Of a stretch of 6,611 bases of DNA, positions 5,664-6,611 are shown one piece after another. Positions within the stretch are counted from its first letter, which is position 1. Every line of letters begins with the position of its first letter. Below the pieces are notes generated by a model. That model saw only the letters and a program-made list of their open reading frames with translations. It searched no databases and was not told the origin of the DNA. Position numbers and translations under genes: made by a program. This DNA comes from a bacterium (GTDB lineage Bacteria; Bdellovibrionota_C; UBA2361; SZUA-149): NCBI GenBank assembly GCA_003230795.1, contig QIGM01000365.1, positions 1 through 6,611 on the forward strand. Direction: 5' to 3'.

Positions 5664-6611
5664 TACTGCAATTGAACCCGGCCCTGCTTGAATTCAAGAG
5701 GGAGCCCACTGGCGCTTATTGTGCAGTTGTTACAGTTCGAGATTTCCGATTCTAGATCTGAACTTACGTAGAGAGTCTCTAAGTAGAGCGTATTGGGGAT
5801 ACACATCCAGCGAGTATCGCCGAACCTCTCCCGTATCGTGGAAACTAAGGTCTCATCATCATCTAAGGCGAAAGGGATTTTTCCTCGAATCATTTCGCCC
5901 GTCGTAAGCACGTTCAAAAATGTCTTATGCTCATCAATCGCGTCGCGACAACGCTTCGTCGTGAAATCCGCCAGCCCTATCCCAATCGCGTTACCCTTTG
6001 AAGCTTCGGCGAGATCAAGCGCCGCGATAATCTTAATTCTCGGACGACTGAGATCCTCTCCGCCTTTAAATCCTCTATAGCCGATGACATTCGTATCCAT
6101 GCCTGTGCCGCTATAGGTTTTACCAATCTCCCCAACTAGTAAAACGTTGAGGTCATCTAGTGGAAGGCTTGGAAAATATGTGCGATGACGCTCCAAAAAC
6201 TCTACTTCCTTATTCGGCAAATCGGAAGGTGCAATCGCATGAAGCTCTGCTGTTTGGTCATAACCATCTTCCAAAATACCAAGCGCACCAACGATCTTCC
6301 CAGAGAACAGAACGACCTGCCCCATTTCCAAAAGCATTTCCTTCATGCCTTCGTTAGAAGCAGAGTGAAAGGTTTGGGCGGAGCGAATCTTACCCATTCC
6401 CACAACAAGCATCTTCATTATTCCGCTCTGCACTGGTCCCGAGAAACAGGTGTGGAGCTTTATGCGATTTAGCACAAACACGGCACCAGCTTCATAACAG
6501 TGAGAGTCCATAAAGACTTCTCCACTTGCCACCTCGCCAATCTTCACCACGTCCATGCTCGCGCGAATCTCCATCTCCATCGCCTCCTCGGTAATACCAA
6601 GGGATTCGATC
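5660..6611 (-). CDS. LarA/DUF2088 (lactate racemase-like) protein, N-terminus outside window
   Basis: The frame runs off the right edge: reading continues above 6580 with IESLGITEEA, so the ATG at 6580 is internal and its GAGGAG 'SD' merely encodes Glu-Glu. 316 residues are visible; homologues are about 420-430, so roughly the first 110 are missing. Numbering from 6580, family blocks are VLNRIKLHTCFSGP (36-49), SGIMKMLVVGMGK (52-64), FH (71-72), GKTYSGTGMDTNV (153-165) and NAIGIGLADFTTKR (197-210). In LarA, a racemase using a nickel-pincer nucleotide, a lysine tethers the cofactor and a histidine 16 residues later binds nickel; K56 and H72 keep that spacing, with H43 a possible further active-site histidine. 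Substrate is unknown: 2-hydroxy acids, possibly sugar acids given the nearby KDG genes. Maturation genes larB, larC and larE are not in the window. A CNNC pair (283-286) near the end is unexplained. It converges with the ATPase gene. Confidence 0.82.
   Translation of the reverse strand, partial: IESLGITEEAMEMEIRASMDVVKIGEVASGEVFMDSHCYEAGAVFVLNRIKLHTCFSGPVQSGIMKMLVVGMGKIRSAQTFHSASNEGMKEMLLEMGQVVLFSGKIVGALGILEDGYDQTAELHAIAPSDLPNKEVEFLERHRTYFPSLPLDDLNVLLVGEIGKTYSGTGMDTNVIGYRGFKGGEDLSRPRIKIIAALDLAEASKGNAIGIGLADFTTKRCRDAIDEHKTFLNVLTTGEMIRGKIPFALDDDETLVSTIRERFGDTRWMCIPNTLYLETLYVSSDLESEISNCNNCTISASGLPLEFKQGRVQLQY

Noticed and set aside
6550..6611. ATG at 6580 with upstream GAGGAG as a true start of the LarA-like gene
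   Set aside because: The reading frame stays open to the window edge and the upstream residues (IESLGITEEA) match what is expected of the family, so the apparent SD is Glu codons.
1..6611. CRISPR array, transposon ends, toxin-antitoxin pair or phage genes
   Set aside because: No regularly spaced repeats, transposase or integrase motifs, or small paired ORFs with such signatures were found.

Overview
The window reads as ordinary bacterial chromosome of mid GC content: dense genes, short gaps and Shine-Dalgarno (SD) sites before three of the four genes whose starts lie inside it. I cannot name the organism. The aldolase carries an EFTNRGD / SPGCGS / VGGPTFIK pattern that I associate with Bacteroidota, Verrucomicrobiota and Planctomycetota-type homologues, so a bacterium of that kind is a reasonable but weak guess.

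Layout. (1) 125-2143 (+): a UvrD/Rep-type superfamily 1 ATPase most like HelD, the RNA polymerase-recycling factor. (2) 2144-2327: a 184-base gap with an unpaired strong SD-like motif inside an inverted repeat, and a 9-base direct repeat 20 bases apart that could be an operator. (3) 2328-3017 and 3043-4143 (+): a two-gene operon encoding a KDPG-type aldolase and a PfkB-family 2-keto-3-deoxygluconate (KDG) kinase. (4) 4144-4312: a hairpin with a T8 loop, probably the operon terminator, with a candidate promoter starting in its right arm. (5) 4313-5482 (+): an AAA_14/DUF4143 ATPase with a nuclease-like C-terminus and codon use clearly unlike the operon beside it. (6) 5483-5659: a short region with a weak terminator-like hairpin, two tight palindromes and a possible 18-codon ORF. 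(7) 5660-6611 (-): the C-terminal three quarters of a LarA/DUF2088 (lactate racemase-like) protein, whose start lies beyond the right edge.

How the genes fit together. The kinase and aldolase make a complete module: KDG is phosphorylated to KDPG, which is split into pyruvate and glyceraldehyde 3-phosphate. This is the shared end of uronate, alginate, pectin and gluconate breakdown. The LarA-like protein could act on a related hydroxy acid, because the LarA superfamily includes sugar-acid 2-epimerases, but it is on the opposite strand and no upstream uronate gene is visible here. The ATPase looks like a later arrival between these metabolic genes. The HelD-like gene appears unrelated to sugar metabolism.

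I see no CRISPR array, tRNA, rRNA, transposase or complete new multi-gene system. The points most worth a second look are the foreign-looking ATPase, the LarA-like enzyme beside a KDG module, and the palindromes before the 18-codon ORF.
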